Positions 1 through 12,614 of a stretch of DNA of 64,000 nt are shown piece by piece. Position numbers and translations under genes: made by a program. Below the pieces are notes generated by a model that was not told where the DNA came from, made no database searches, and saw nothing but the letters and a program-made list of their open reading frames with translations. The number at the start of each line of letters is the position of its first letter. Positions within the stretch are counted from its first letter, which is position 1. Source of the DNA: Rotaria macrura (Eukaryota; Rotifera; Eurotatoria; Philodinida; Philodinidae); the NCBI GenBank assembly GCA_900239685.1, contig OENT01000299.1, forward strand, positions 62,001 to 126,000. The letters are read 5' to 3'.

Positions 1-23
1 TTAGTCACACTTTTTTTACAAAG

Positions 24-679
24 ACTCTTACGACACTAAATCTCGGAGGCAACGAACTTGGAATTCTCGGAGCACAACATCTAGCTGATGGATTACAAAA
101 GAATACTGTGATCATTAGTTATTCTACATTTCTGTCTTCTAGAAGTTCGATTCTCTTCAAATAGACACTCATAACATTGAATCTTGGTGGCAATCACGTA
201 GGAGCTTTCGGAGCGCAACATTTGGCAAATGCAATTAAAAATAACATGGTGGTCTTCATTCTTTAGTTATTTACCATTCAACTCAATATTCATTCTTCTT
301 AAAGGCACTCATCGAGATAGATCTTAATGGTAATGAAATAGGAGATAAAGGAGTGCAATACATAGCTGATGCATTACGTATCAATGCGGTAACCAATACT
401 CCATCTTTCTCATATTCCCATTAACATTTTCATGTAGACACTCACTACTCTCGATCTCAGGAACAATAAAATTGGAAATAAAGGTGCTCAACGTCTAGCA
501 GACAACTTGCGGAACAATCTAGTGAGTCTCTCTCACTCTCCCTAAATGTGGTGTCACAAAATGCGTTTTTTATTCAGATAATAACCACACTATATCTTGT
601 AGAAAATCAAATCGGGGAAATGCTCGTAGAACAATTGCGGAAGATAATGGAACGTAATCAAGGATACACAAAATCATGA
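24..679 (+). CDS. Leucine-rich-repeat protein (NLRC3/RNI-like), 3' part
   Basis: Five exons are visible: 24-107, 165-248, 305-388, 438-521 and 578-679, ending in TGA. The first four are exactly 84 nt, in phase 0, and each encodes one 28-residue repeat of the ribonuclease-inhibitor/NLR type (pattern TLxxLxLxxNxxGxxGAQxLAxxL). The last exon holds a final shortened repeat and a short polar tail. Introns are 49-57 nt with GT-AG ends. The gene runs off the left edge, so the N-terminal domain (NACHT, F-box or none) is unknown. Such repeats bind proteins; the ligand cannot be told from this piece. Repeat family and reading frame are clear, the gene's identity is not. Confidence 0.85.
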
Positions 680-2274
680 CAGCCAAATGTAATGATAGGC
701 TCATTGTGAACTAAAAGGTTTCTTTGGATCTCTGAATAAATTTTACTTCACTACTCTGCTTGCAAACAATAGTCATGATTTTTAGTTTTCGATGTACTGG
801 CTATGCTCGATAAAAATGACAGTTCTTGTTTGACAGATGTTGGATATATGGTTTAGATCTTTCCATATTGTTCTACTTTTTGTCAAAGTATCTTCAATAT
901 AATTCGCTCATGTTATGTGTTACAATCTAGAAGTGGAAAAGAGTAGAGTAACCAGGAAGAGTGATGCAGATGCAGAATCTGTAAAACAAACATCAATAAG
1001 TACACGATACTAAATTATTATGAATCGTCGAATTTGCAGTTCTCCAAACAAAGAAAAATCATGGTTTGTTTATGCATTGAATGATTTTCTAAATGCCAAT
1101 CAGAGTATCTATATTTGAGAGTTGAAAACCGGAAGTATTCGTGCCATCATTGTAATCATTCATGTTAACACAAGATGAGCGACTAAAGGTAGAAGAACTG
1201 CGTAGTACCGAGCATTAAAAAATTCTTACAGCACGATTCCTTAGTTGCTACATGGTCAAAAAATGTACAAGTATATGATTACAAACGAAAATATTCAAGC
1301 GTTATTTTATGACCAGAGAAATCCTGTTAGAATTTAATGAACGTTTTCCAACTGTGGATTACTGAAGTGTCTGAGTAACTAGCAAGAAAAACATCACTTT
1401 AAATATTTTGAATCATAGTTCCCGGCATGACCCCTCTCTGTATTACTTGTATAGTTTTCTTCTATCAATTTAATGTAATGAGTAGTATATACTATTGTAT
1501 AAGAATAAAAATGTTGAGTTGAATCGAAATGTGTTAACATCTCGAATTACGTTGATGTTCAAGGTCAGTGGAAAGCAATCTATGCCATCGTACATCCTTA
1601 TTACTTGGTTACCGAAATTAAGCTGGTACCTTTTATTTATCAAAGAACAATTAATGCAGGAATAATTATAAGGTTACGGTAAGGCAACAGTCAAACGGTC
1701 TTGATCTTCATATATTACTTTATTGTCTTAATCTAATGTCAACAACTCGAATGAGCGACGTAGTAGGACGAAAAGAGTACATCAAGTCACTGTTTAACAC
1801 AGGCGAAGTTTTTATTTTATCGCTGTTAGATTAACTACACTGACTTCATAGGATTGATTCAGGAATACTTCGTATCAGTCCGAATGTAAACGCCGATTCA
1901 ACTGCTTGGCATCACTTCAAATCCGAGCTTTGTCGTGCAATAGAGATAGATTTCGTTTTAGTGATATATGGTTATAATCATATCTAATATTTTCCAGTAA
2001 GAATAAAAATACACAAGAATATATTTCAATCCTTTACCCGCTAGTTGGAATTCGTAAATATACAGGTATCAACTAAATCTTCATCACACGAGACAATAAT
2101 TATGCGTATAGATGTTTTTTTAAAGTCATCACCAAGTTGAGAATAGAAAATTGACTCATAATTATGACTCATTTACAACACTTAACGTCATCTTATGTAA
2201 TCTACCTTAGAATATGAGTATGCTGCTTTTTGTTGTTTCATTTTAACTCAGTAGAACAAATCGACTAGTTTCAC
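680..2274. other. Intergenic, 1.6 kb
   Basis: AT-rich sequence between the LRR gene and the double-Rab gene. It should hold the 3' UTR of the former and the promoter of the latter. No reading frame longer than about 60 codons with splice support, no RNA gene and no repeat was recognised. A pyrimidine-rich stretch ending in CAG at 2251 lies 23 nt before the Rab start codon and could be a splice acceptor. Confidence 0.5.
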
Positions 2275-4018
2275 ATGACCATGCTGAAAACATCATCGGC
2301 GTCTTCAACAAATAATATAAAACTTCTCTTAGTTGGCGATCGCCAAACTGGCAAACATTGCTATGTGACAAGATTAACACAAAATGTTTTTACTACGGAT
2401 ACGAGAAAAAATGTAAGTAACACGTTTGTTATCGAGAAAGTTATTTTTTTCATGATAAATTTTTATTAATCTTAGAAAGAATGCGACATTGTTACAACTA
2501 AGATGAAAATTGACGAATCTTCAGATATTGGGATTCAATTTTTCGTAAAGAAATCAAAGGATATTTTTCATTTAGTTTTAAAAATAAAATTTCTCTTTCT
2601 ATAGAGTATCGCAGGCTCAGAAATTGGTAAAACAGACATTAAAAAATATTTCAAAAATATCGATGGATACATTATAATGTTTGATATCAGCCGGGCTGAA
2701 ACATACGATAATATAATTATTTGGAAAAAAAATATTGACAGTGTAAATCAATCAAATCAATTACCATGCTTACTATTAGCTAACAAAGTTTGTTCATAAT
2801 CTTCTTCTTTGTTTTTGTTCAATATATTTTATTTATTTATTTAGTGTGATCTAGATCAAGATGATAAATTACTTGATGCTATGAATAATATGGACAGTTA
2901 TTGTCAAATCATCGGTTTTACGTTTCATTATAAGATATCGACTAAGAATAATACTAATATTGAACAATCAATTCAAGCTTTGATTCATAAAGTATAGATT
3001 CATTAGATATTTCAATGAAAATCTCTTTTGATTTTTAAATTAAATACTTCAGATTGTTATACGTAAACCTCCAGTGACAACACTTTCTCGTTCGATGTCT
3101 ACATCGAACAATAAATCCATATCTGTTGAACAGAGAAAACAAGAATATACATTCAAAATCATTGTTATTGGTGATATGGCAACTGGCAAAACAGCAATCA
3201 TACAGCGTTATGTCAGTAATACTTTTTCAGGGATTTATCTTAGTACCGTATGTTGCATTTATTCGAAAAATTAAATCACCTAACCACTAGCAACCAAACT
3301 TTAGATTGGTACTGATCTTGCTGTTAAGAAAATTCAATATAATGAATATATTACTATTAATCTTCATATATGGGTACTGTTGAAAATGTAGAAGAGAGAG
3401 AAATTTTTGTTTTTATAAGAATCATTTTTATTTTCATAGGACATTGCTGGTGGTGAACGTTTTGGAACTATGACACATCTTTTCTATAAAGATGCAGCTG
3501 GCTGCTTGATTGTATTCGATGTATCGAAACCATCTACCTTGCTGAATGGTGCAGTGAAATGGAAAGGTGACTTTGATCTTAAGGTGAACTTTGATGATAA
3601 TCATCCAGTACCATGTTTGCTAGTTGGAAACAAAGTAAACGTGTTTGTTTTTTATATGTGAGATAAAGTGAACTGCTGTGTTTGTATGCATAATTCTAGT
3701 GTGACTTAAAGAAAGAAGACATTGCCGCGAATGAAGCCCTTATGGCAGAATTTTGCCGTCAAAATAAATTTATTCGTTGGTTCGAAACCTCTGCTAGAGA
3801 CAATATCAATATTGGAGAATCTGTTTCATTTCTCGTCAAAGAAGTAAGACAAGAGATCTACAGTTTTGGTTATGTTATTTCAAATTTTCTCTTCTTAATA
3901 TGTTTAGATAATGAAAAATATTGATACAGCACATGGCGTAAGAAGACGTTCGGAAGTCATTGTAGTTACAGAAAAACAACCATCTGAAACTAGAAAGAAT
4001 AAATGTTGTGATTCTTAG
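2275..4018 (+). CDS. Tandem Rab32/38-like GTPase with two G domains
   Basis: Nine exons: 2275-2412, 2476-2544, 2605-2787, 2845-2991, 3053-3247, 3305-3373, 3440-3634, 3700-3843 and 3908-4018, giving about 416 residues. Domain 2 (about residues 180-416) is a good Rab32/38: P-loop GDMATGKT at 219-226, WDIAGGERFG, NKCD, ETSAR for G5, and a CCDS tail suited to geranylgeranylation. Domain 1 is degenerate: GDRQTGKH at 21-28 lacks the Ser/Thr that binds Mg, DTAGQE has become SIAGSE, and the G5 region reads KISTK, though NKCD is kept. Introns fall at matching places in both halves, showing an internal tandem duplication. The reading frame from acceptor 3052 runs open into domain 2, which supports a fusion. 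The alternative is two genes, because unspliced reading after 2991 gives a stop within two codons (GTA TAG) and an ATG lies at 3095. Rab32/38 proteins act in trafficking to lysosome-related organelles and at mitochondria. Confidence 0.75.
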
Positions 4019-4343
4019 TTTCCGAATTTTTAAAATTATAATTTTTTTTAATTTTTCTGAATATTTTTTAAGGGTATACACACACATATAGTTAGATCTC
4101 TCGTATGATAAATGTCCTATTGTGCTGTTAATAGCAAGATTTTCAGGTATTATAGAGACAGAAAAAATCTATCGTACATTTATTTTCAAAGAAAAACAAA
4201 TCTAGTTGGTAAAACAAATAATATGTAGACAAATAGAATATATATTGAAATATTTTTGTTTTATAAAAGTCTACTGTTCAACATTGTACTTTTTATTCTT
4301 TTCAAATACACATTCTGCTTATGAATCCAATGGAACTATGAGT
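4019..4343. other. Convergent intergenic spacer
   Basis: A 325-bp AT-rich spacer between the 3' ends of the Rab gene (+) and the M13 peptidase gene (-). A minus-strand AATAAA at 4292-4297 lies about 47 nt past the peptidase stop and is its likely polyadenylation signal. No other feature is seen. Confidence 0.6.
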
Positions 4344-7300
4344 TTAATGTTTCTTTGATCTACAAGTTGCACATAGTTGAAATAATATACTATAAATTCT
4401 TTGTGTTTGTCCATGTTCATTCGATGAACAATTGAATACTATTTGGTATTGTTCATTGTCTTTTAATAATCGATTAATATGAATTTCGTTAATATTATTT
4501 TGTTTATTCATTATAGAAACAATATCATGATTAATGTGTATACATTCTGATTGAACGAAAGTGATAAAAAAATTTCTAATATCATTCACTGTTAAAGTTC
4601 GATTCAATTTTTGTTCATTGTAAAACATAATTAAATCGATTGCAATTAAATCTGCAAAATATTCACGTTCAGCTTGATATATTCCACATGGACATAATGC
4701 ATGACCAAGTTCATGTGCAATAATGAGCAATGCAGTTAAACGTGTTGTTTCATTTGAATAAAGTTCAGCTACGGTTGGTTGTAAAAATATACCTTGCTCA
4801 ATAGTATGATGACCATTGATTTCAAAGAATGTATGTATTGGTTGTAGAAATTCTTCATGAAAATTTTCAATTACATTCCATGCTGTAGATAGATAATTAT
4901 CTTCAATTAGATAATATTCATAGGGAATATGTAGTTTTGTTGATGACAGTTCATGAAATAGTTTAAGACGTTCAGGTTTTATATGAAATTGTATTGATAA
5001 TAAAAAATCATTATTCGATCTATTGACAAGAATATCACGAAGTTCATTAGCTATGAAATAAAGTTGTTCAATTTTATTTGACATGTATTCTTCATAGAAC
5101 GATGATAACGTGTATGGATAATAGTATTCAAGTAAAGTTAGACAATCATTTGGTACACGATTCGATGGTAAGAGTAACGAATGAATATCTTTAATAGATG
5201 AAAAACAAACAAGGAATACTAGCTTTATTATCATTTCCCAAATGAATCGTTTTTCGAACACTTGTACTCGCATAGATCATTACGAATCAAAATTACTTTT
5301 GTATTTGATTTTTAGTAACCAGATTTCTCCCTTGAAGAAATTTTTTTTCTCGTCTAATAATTCTCATAAATGCACTCTGTTAACTGTTTGCTTGTGTCAT
5401 CAACAAAACATTTCCTGCGCTTGTTGAAAAAGGGCACTCCACGCTCTAAACAACCTGTTTACTGTCTTAACGACAAATAACATACTTCTGTCACTAAAAT
5501 AATGTTCTCAAAATGGAACATCTATTTTTCAGACAACTCAATCTTAGAAATAGATTAAATCTTGTGCAAAGAAATTTTTAAATCATTTTCTCGTTTATTT
5601 GATTCAAAGGTTTTCAAAGAAAGTAATAAATCATTCATGTGTTACATTTTTCTCTCTTCATTTATCTTACTTTGTTGTTCATTGGAATTTTCTTGTAAAA
5701 TTCGTTTCCATAAACTTTTTAAACTAATTTGTATTCCTTCATGAAAAACACTGACAAATGGTAATAGTTTAGGAGCATATTTATAAACCATTAAATTACA
5801 ATAATGAGCAAATTGATCAGCAAATAAAAAACGAAATATGGAATCGAGTTGAAAAAAATCTACTAATCGTATTTCGACCGTAACAATCGGCGTTGAAATA
5901 TCTTTTATATGATTTTTAGTATAGTGAATAAATATATTCCAATGAGGAATCATTTCGATTTGACTATGACGAACTATGGTTGAATATAAACATGTATATG
6001 ATGCATCACCTGGCCATGAATGAAGAATTAAATGTATGATTGATGATGATATATAATCAAGCCATGTTTCTAATTTCGTATCATTCAATGAACGAAAACG
6101 AATATAATAATTAAGAAATAATTGACATTGATTCAATATTGTACTACGAAATATTGGTAGATTTAGTAGATATTGATCAAGATCGTGTGTAAAATTTAGA
6201 AAAAGATCATAAGTATGTGTATTATTCAGTGATTGAATAATATTTTTATCTAACATAAATTGAATTAAATCTCGTAAATCATTCGGACGTCTTATAGACG
6301 AATAGATAATAGGTAAAGGAGGATCTTTATTTGATACTAAACGGTGTAAATCATCATTTATTGAAGAATTTGAATATGTTAATGTCGATGTTAACAATTG
6401 TCTATATTCTTTTAATGTATTTGCTAAAGGACCAACACGAATCGATTGATGACATAAATCGATATGATTTTTTTGAACATAATGTTCAAATATACTCGCT
6501 TGTTCTATCTGATGTAATAAAAGAAAATTTTGTTGATCTTGAATTTTCCGTTGTATATGAATTATGATTTGTGTACCAAGATTTATTGTATTTACATTCC
6601 ATATGTGCATCAATGGATGATCAGTCATTTGTTCGAAAAGAAAATGTAAATGATTTGTTGTCGATATGATATCATAATTATTTGTAAACCAAAAACGATC
6701 ATGAGCTAATAGTTTCAATTCTTCAATGAGAACTGTTTCCGACATATGAATACATTGATGATAATACAATAACATGTTAGATATTGATTGAAAAAGATCA
6801 CTCTGATTTAGAGGTGCTTGCCGTTTAACTAGTCTATGATGTTCATCGACGTTGGCATCATAAGATGAATAGAAGTCTTCAAGTCTACAATAAACGAAAA
6901 ACATTGAAACTTTATCAATAATTTGAATGATAGTTGAATAGAGATGTTTAAAGTGAAATAGTTTTTAATCGAAATATTTCAAAAGTTATTGATTGATGTT
7001 TTTTTTCTTCAATCTTATAGTTTCTTTAATTGTAGAATTCATAGCGTCAATACAAATGTTGTAATTCTGTTGTTCTCTTGTGACGTGTTGCATGACTTAT
7101 GATAATTTTCAGTGAGTTTTTAACCTATTACAAGAAAAAATACTAAAATGATTTGTCTTCTGAGATTTTCTTGGATTAATACAATTTATGATATCTTGGC
7201 AATGTCAAATTGAATCGTTGAATTGTTTTCTGAAAAATAATATCTCTGAAAATTTTCTCCAGTCGAAGAGAGCACTCGAATTATTTTAGGATTTCTGTTG

Positions 7301-8773
7301 GAAATATGAACCTTTGTTCTAGAATGAAGGATAGATTTTAAATATGATGTATCAGTTACTTTGCTCTAATTTCAATACACATGAAACGAAATATGATAAG
7401 AATAATTTTCCGAACAGAACAAAAAATTTTTCATTCTAGACATTCGTGCTGTAGAATCGATATTCTCTAGATCATGAAACTATCTAATATTATTAGTCTA
7501 ATTATGAGAAATGGTACGAGACAAGGTCGTTGCATTGCAATGGCGTAGACTGATAAGAAGAAAATTGAATTTATTGTTAATTCGATTATTTTATGTTTTT
7601 CCCCAACTATTTCATATTTACACAAATAGAAATCTACTTGTCATAAATTATTTTCCTCTAAGATCAATTAGCATGAAGAATGATATATTGTGTAGCTGTT
7701 CTACGACGAGTGATTTCAAAACGGAAATTCTGTCACATTCGTTTTCAAGATCAACGCATAATCATTGATTATGACTTTATTAACACTGTCAGAATTAAAA
7801 CTGTTAACTGTTTGACTCTTGCTGATGAAAGTTTTCACGAGAAATAATTGTATAGTATATATTCGTGAACTGCGTATTGATTGCAAGAAATTCGTTAATA
7901 TGCACATTATGTTCTGTATAAATTTGCATTAAGCGTAAAAGAGAAGACAGTGTTTCATATTACTCAAGATAATATGTGTAAATGTTGATTCAACGGGAGT
8001 AGAACGTTGCATATCAATTTTAAATGATCAACTAATTTCTAACTGCATAGAATAAATATATCATACAAGCACAAGTGAAACAAATAGAATACCGACTATA
8101 TATATCTTACTTACTCATTTTTATCTGATGTTAATATATCAGAATCATCGATAGTTATATCGTCTGCTAATTTGTGAAGTTTAAATTCATGAACATTGTT
8201 TTGATAATTTTTAACTTCAATTTCACTTAGATTAGCTAATTTTTCTGCAAAATTTTCACGAATATCTTGTGATCGTTCAGTTAACCAACTTCGTTTTAAT
8301 TCGAGCGGTGATAATGGATGATTGAATAACCATTTTCGACAAACAAAACCATAGAAATCATTACAAATGTCACTATTAAAATCGAATTCATTGATCCATA
8401 ATAGATCAACATTTTTAAATAGATCCTTTTTGTTCTTTGTTATACTTCGTTCGGGTAATGATGAAAATAAGTGATGCGAAAAGAAACTATCTTCAGATAT
8501 GTTCATAACATGAGTAACAAATAAAATACTAACAATTAATCCAACTGTCAATGCAGCTAAAAGACTAAGTAGAAGACAACAAATTTTAAAACGAACACTT
8601 GGCTTTTTCGATTTTAATGGATATGGTAATGATAATGTTGGCGGCGGTGATGTTAATAGACTAGAAGATGTTGCTGAATGTGGTACAACCGAAGATATTT
8701 CATCGAAATGAACTACTTTACGTAATGGACTATTGCTGAAAATTATATCGGGAACATCTTTATTTTCATTCAT
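4344..8773 (-). CDS. Neprilysin-like (M13 family) zinc metallopeptidase
   Basis: Three exons joined with matching phases: 8773-8115, 6884-5671 and 5188-4344, about 905 residues. It is a type II membrane protein: cytosolic N-terminus, membrane segment at about residues 63-88, then an extracellular part. The M13 N-terminal signature CNDFYGFVCRKW is at about 137-148, and a YxxC pair follows in exon 2. Exon 3 carries the zinc site HELGH (about 783-787) and the downstream ExxxD motif EYFAD (about 800-804). M13 enzymes trim extracellular peptides. It differs from neprilysin in that only 12 residues separate HExxH from the third ligand Glu, whereas neprilysin has more than 50. The C-terminal CxxW is also missing and the middle region is long. 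Start: the only suitable ATG, with an acceptor-like TTTTTAG 6 nt before it. The introns are unusually long (1.23 kb and 0.48 kb). Exon 3 alone could encode a secreted protein starting at 5234, so a split into two genes is not excluded. Confidence 0.7.
6885..8114 (-). other. Long first intron of the M13 peptidase gene
   Basis: Donor GTAAGT at 8114 and acceptor TTGTAG ending at 6885; the phases agree (2 nt + 1 nt). About 1.2 kb of AT-rich sequence. Short open frames inside it (for example 7511-7768 on +) look like chance and show no domain or splice support. No element ends were recognised. Confidence 0.55.
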
Positions 8774-11700
8774 TTTTATCTAAAAACGGAACTTTACAAG
8801 CGTCTTCAATTAAAATTTCACCGAACAAGAATTGTTCAGACTAGTCACATGTCTAAAGAAGAAAATCGTATCTAGCTATTGTGTTTGTGTAACAGGGACA
8901 TACGAGAATTTTTGACATGGTTGATGAAAACAAAAGGTTTTGTCATTATTGTTAAGTTATCACGCTCTCGTTATCCTTATTCTAGATCTGTTCATTTCTA
9001 CTTTCAAACGATAAAAGAAAAGTAGATATATAAGAGTGAATCGACTCATTCATAATTTACTCAATATTTTATTTCAACGAAAAAACATAGAACAGCTGGC
9101 TCGTGCATTCTAATGAAGATATCTATAAATTCTTATGGAGATATAGAGTCTTTTAAAAAAACAAAGAGGCATATTAGAATAAAAAATGATCTGAGAATAT
9201 AGAACCTAATTGAATATGATTTTTTGTCTGTCTAATATTGTCAATCACTTAAGAATTTTTTTTTCTTCGAGACCTTGAAGTGTCACGATGATACTGCTAA
9301 TATATGTCCTTGGGTTTCTATACTACGACACTACGCTAAAATGTATATCGGCATGGTTGTTCCCACAAGATTCAAGTTGCCGATTTCACTATTCTCGTCT
9401 CATTCTCTTTCTCTCCTCCTCCATTTTTTCCTTAATCATTACGACTAACCGAGAAAATTGAATTACATTCATAACTACATTGCTCGCATACATACTCATT
9501 TTTCTATTTGACCAGTCATTATATTGTTCTCGTCATCATCATCATTACCGTCATATTGACGATCTTTTTATATTTTCTTGATAACAAACGAAGGTCTTGA
9601 AAATAACAATAGATGCAATTATTGATTTCTTTTCTTGAGAACAAATATTTCTCTAACATTTTTTTTTCAAGCGGATTACGACGAACTAAAATACATCGGA
9701 AATTGGGCTCTCTATTGTTGATTTCCTTTGAAAGTCTGTATACTCAAGTAGACGTATTCAAATAGAAATAATGATTTGTTCTGTTTTTGTGTTTTCCTAC
9801 ACTCACAATTTGTATCTAAGCAGTACTTATACGAATAAAACACGAATAATAAATCTATGCTTATATTCATAAAAAAAGAAAAACGAAAATTATAAAAAAG
9901 AAATATTGTTCACCGTGGTACACTTTTTTTTCTCTTTTCTACTTCTATTTCTTGCTCTTACGCTTCTCTCTTCTACTTGAACAAAGAATAAAATAATAAC
10001 AACAAAATGATAAATGAACATCATTTTAATTAGCTTCGAACATACTAATATACAAACTATATAAATTGATTTTCTGTTGATTCAACATATAAATTGATCT
10101 CTGTTCTTCTCCATCGTTCATTGACGACAATAATTGCCTTGTCTACAAGAACTCTAACTTATGTCGTACTGCAATAAATCATGTGTAGCTTTGTTCTTTT
10201 ATTTGTTTTCAGAAACTATATCAATTAATAATATGGATATTTTCTATTCCACAAGGTCATACAAAATTCTAGTTTTTCTTTTATATTTTCGTTCAATCTC
10301 AAATGTTCTGGGACACGTTTTGAAAAGAAAAACAGTGATTGATTGAAAAATTTCAACATTCTATACATACAAAAAGGACAACGGAAATCCGTGTAATCAA
10401 TGAAAATGTGTCACTACTCGATATTATGTAAGATCATCATTGAATATCATTGTTATTAGAGTATGTGTCATACACATGTACACTGTATGCATCACCATTA
10501 ATTGCCTCGATATTGAAAGACTAAATTCTACACGAATGTCAAATGTGTAATCAAAGAAGACAGTTCAATAGAAACAAAGAGATGAAATTATGAAATATAA
10601 TGTAGATTTTGACACGAGTAACTAAAACTGAAAATGTAAAATACTTTTATGCTTAAGAATCGTAATACCATTGTATTATGCTGCGAAGTTTCTAGTAAAT
10701 ATCATAAATAATTAACCATTGATTTCTTCTTGTTGTTGTTTTCTTTTCAAACTAAAATTACATTATATAAATGTACTTTTCAAAATTTATAATTGATTTG
10801 ATTCAAATGAATCGAGTAGAATTATATCAAACAACAAGAAGATAGTTACATGAATTTCGATGATTTCAATGTACTATGAAAAACTTCTTATAATATTATT
10901 TTCAACATAGACAAAAAAAGATGTTTCATCTGTACACCCTATTTTGATGTTATATGAAATCAAGAAATACCAAAACATGCCTTATTTCTATTAACTATGT
11001 CATCAAGTAGTTACTTTCAAATATTCAATAGTTAAGGCCATCTACTTTTAGAAGATAGTCTGTTGGTGGTCTTAAAATTTGAATATTCTTTGATTAGAAA
11101 CATTTGACTTCTGTCAAGATTTCATTATTACTTGATCTTATTTCTTTTGAAATAGATCACTATTCCCAGATGAATTAGTTCGATGAGTTTCAATCATCGA
11201 ATCTCTGCTAGATAGCAGCCTATATTATTGATAAAGAATGACATTAATGAACAATATTAGCAGCGTATCAATTAATTTACTACTAATATATTATATTTTT
11301 AAATATCATATTTTTTCACCATTGCGACGTATTCTCTTTATCTTTTAGTTGACTCTACTAAAATAAACTAAGAAGAATAATTGTTAAATAAAATCTAGGT
11401 AAAAAAAAGACGCATTAGCTAATTATGATTTCTAATATGATATTTTTTTCCGCCAAAAGTTAAGCATTTTCTAATGTAGTTTTACATAAATCATTGACAA
11501 TTTAGTATTGCGAAACAAGGACTTCACACATACCATATTTTATTTTTTATTAGAAGAATAAAATATAAAATAATTTATGTAAGAGTACAAAAATAGTTTA
11601 TGAATAATAAATTTTCATGTAATTCTACGTTGATGATTAAATCTTATCCTACAATAAAATAAATGAATGAAGTAAATAGAATTGAGTCAAATCTCTTTTA

Positions 11701-11832
11701 TTTAAAAAATGAAATGAGTCTAATCTTTAAACGACGGATAAGAATTTTAAGATTAAAAAGTAGCGTATGAAATATTTACAGTCAATATTCAAGTAGTATA
11801 ATATTTGCAAATAGAAATAAATTCATCAGACA
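8774..11832. other. Intergenic, 3.1 kb, no gene recognised
   Basis: Upstream side of the M13 peptidase gene. AT-rich throughout, with a C/T-rich tract at about 9390-9435 and several A or T homopolymer runs. Small open frames such as 10161-10346 (+) show no recognisable protein and no intron support. The promoter of the peptidase gene must lie near the right side of its start at 8773, but no motif could be named. Confidence 0.45.
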
Positions 11833-12239
11833 ATGTCAAGATTAACTGATTACTATATGTTTCTTGAATCGTTGCTTTATTATTTAGAAAATGATTTATT
11901 ACCAGTGAGCTGCTCAGTTATTGTATTCGACAATAAAGTTAGAATAAACCATATGGTACGTATTAAATCATTCAAGGGCTTTTTATTTTTTGTTTGAATA
12001 CAAAAAAAGCCATCACTTTTAAGAATGCCCATGCTAATTGCATTTCAGAACAATATATGTTTTTCAATCTACGTTATTCTATGGGACTGAATGGTATGCC
12101 ACTTGAATTAATAACAAATAGAATAAGAAAGTATTCGATCAACCTTATTGAAAATCTTTTTAAATCGACTTTCAATGAAATAAAAAACACGGTTCAATGT
12201 CAAACGAGTTCATTAAAAAGTGATTCTTCTGTCTTATGA
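11833..12239 (+). CDS. Weak two-exon hypothetical protein
   Basis: Exon 11833-11955 starts at ATG and ends phase 0 before GTACGT. The next exon could begin after TTTTAAG at about 12023 and runs open to TGA at 12237-12239. The joined product would be about 112 residues, without signal peptide or known motif. An AATAAA lies at 12562-12567 on the same strand. The phase agreement and codon content are suggestive only. It may instead be a fragment of a decayed gene or chance. I do not recognise the protein. Confidence 0.25.
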
Positions 12240-12614
12240 TTCTCTTACAAGCCATTATAATCTGAATAATTGAGAATTTTTTGTATTGTTTGCTTTCGTC
12301 TATTATCAGTTGAATCTTCAAAGATTATCTTCGGTTCTCTTGAGAAAAGCTGTTTTTGAAATCAGTGACAGGTATCTTTTGACTATATTTGTGCTACTTG
12401 AATATGATGTCGCTGATGATTTAATTATTATTTTAATTATTTCGTTTCGTTTCAACATTATTTATTACTTTTTAGAAACCGGTAAATGAAATGTCATTTT
12501 TAATATTGACAACATTTCATGAAGATTTGTATCTTAAGGTTTATTTTTAAAATTTCGGAAAAATAAAGAAATGACATTACAATTCTATTGTCTCTTTTTA
12601 TTTTCAAGCCTATT
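12240..12614. other. Convergent spacer with facing poly(A) signals
   Basis: AT-rich spacer. It holds AATAAA on + at 12562-12567 and AATAAA on - (TTTATT on +) at 12597-12602, the latter 12 nt beyond the stop of the DUF2059 gene. An open frame at 12286-12489 has no support. Confidence 0.5.

Noticed and set aside
5234..5273. Signal-peptide-like start for the last M13 exon as a separate gene
   Set aside because: The internal acceptor at 5189 agrees in phase with the upstream exon, and the M13 Cys-led block continues across the join. Kept only as an alternative.
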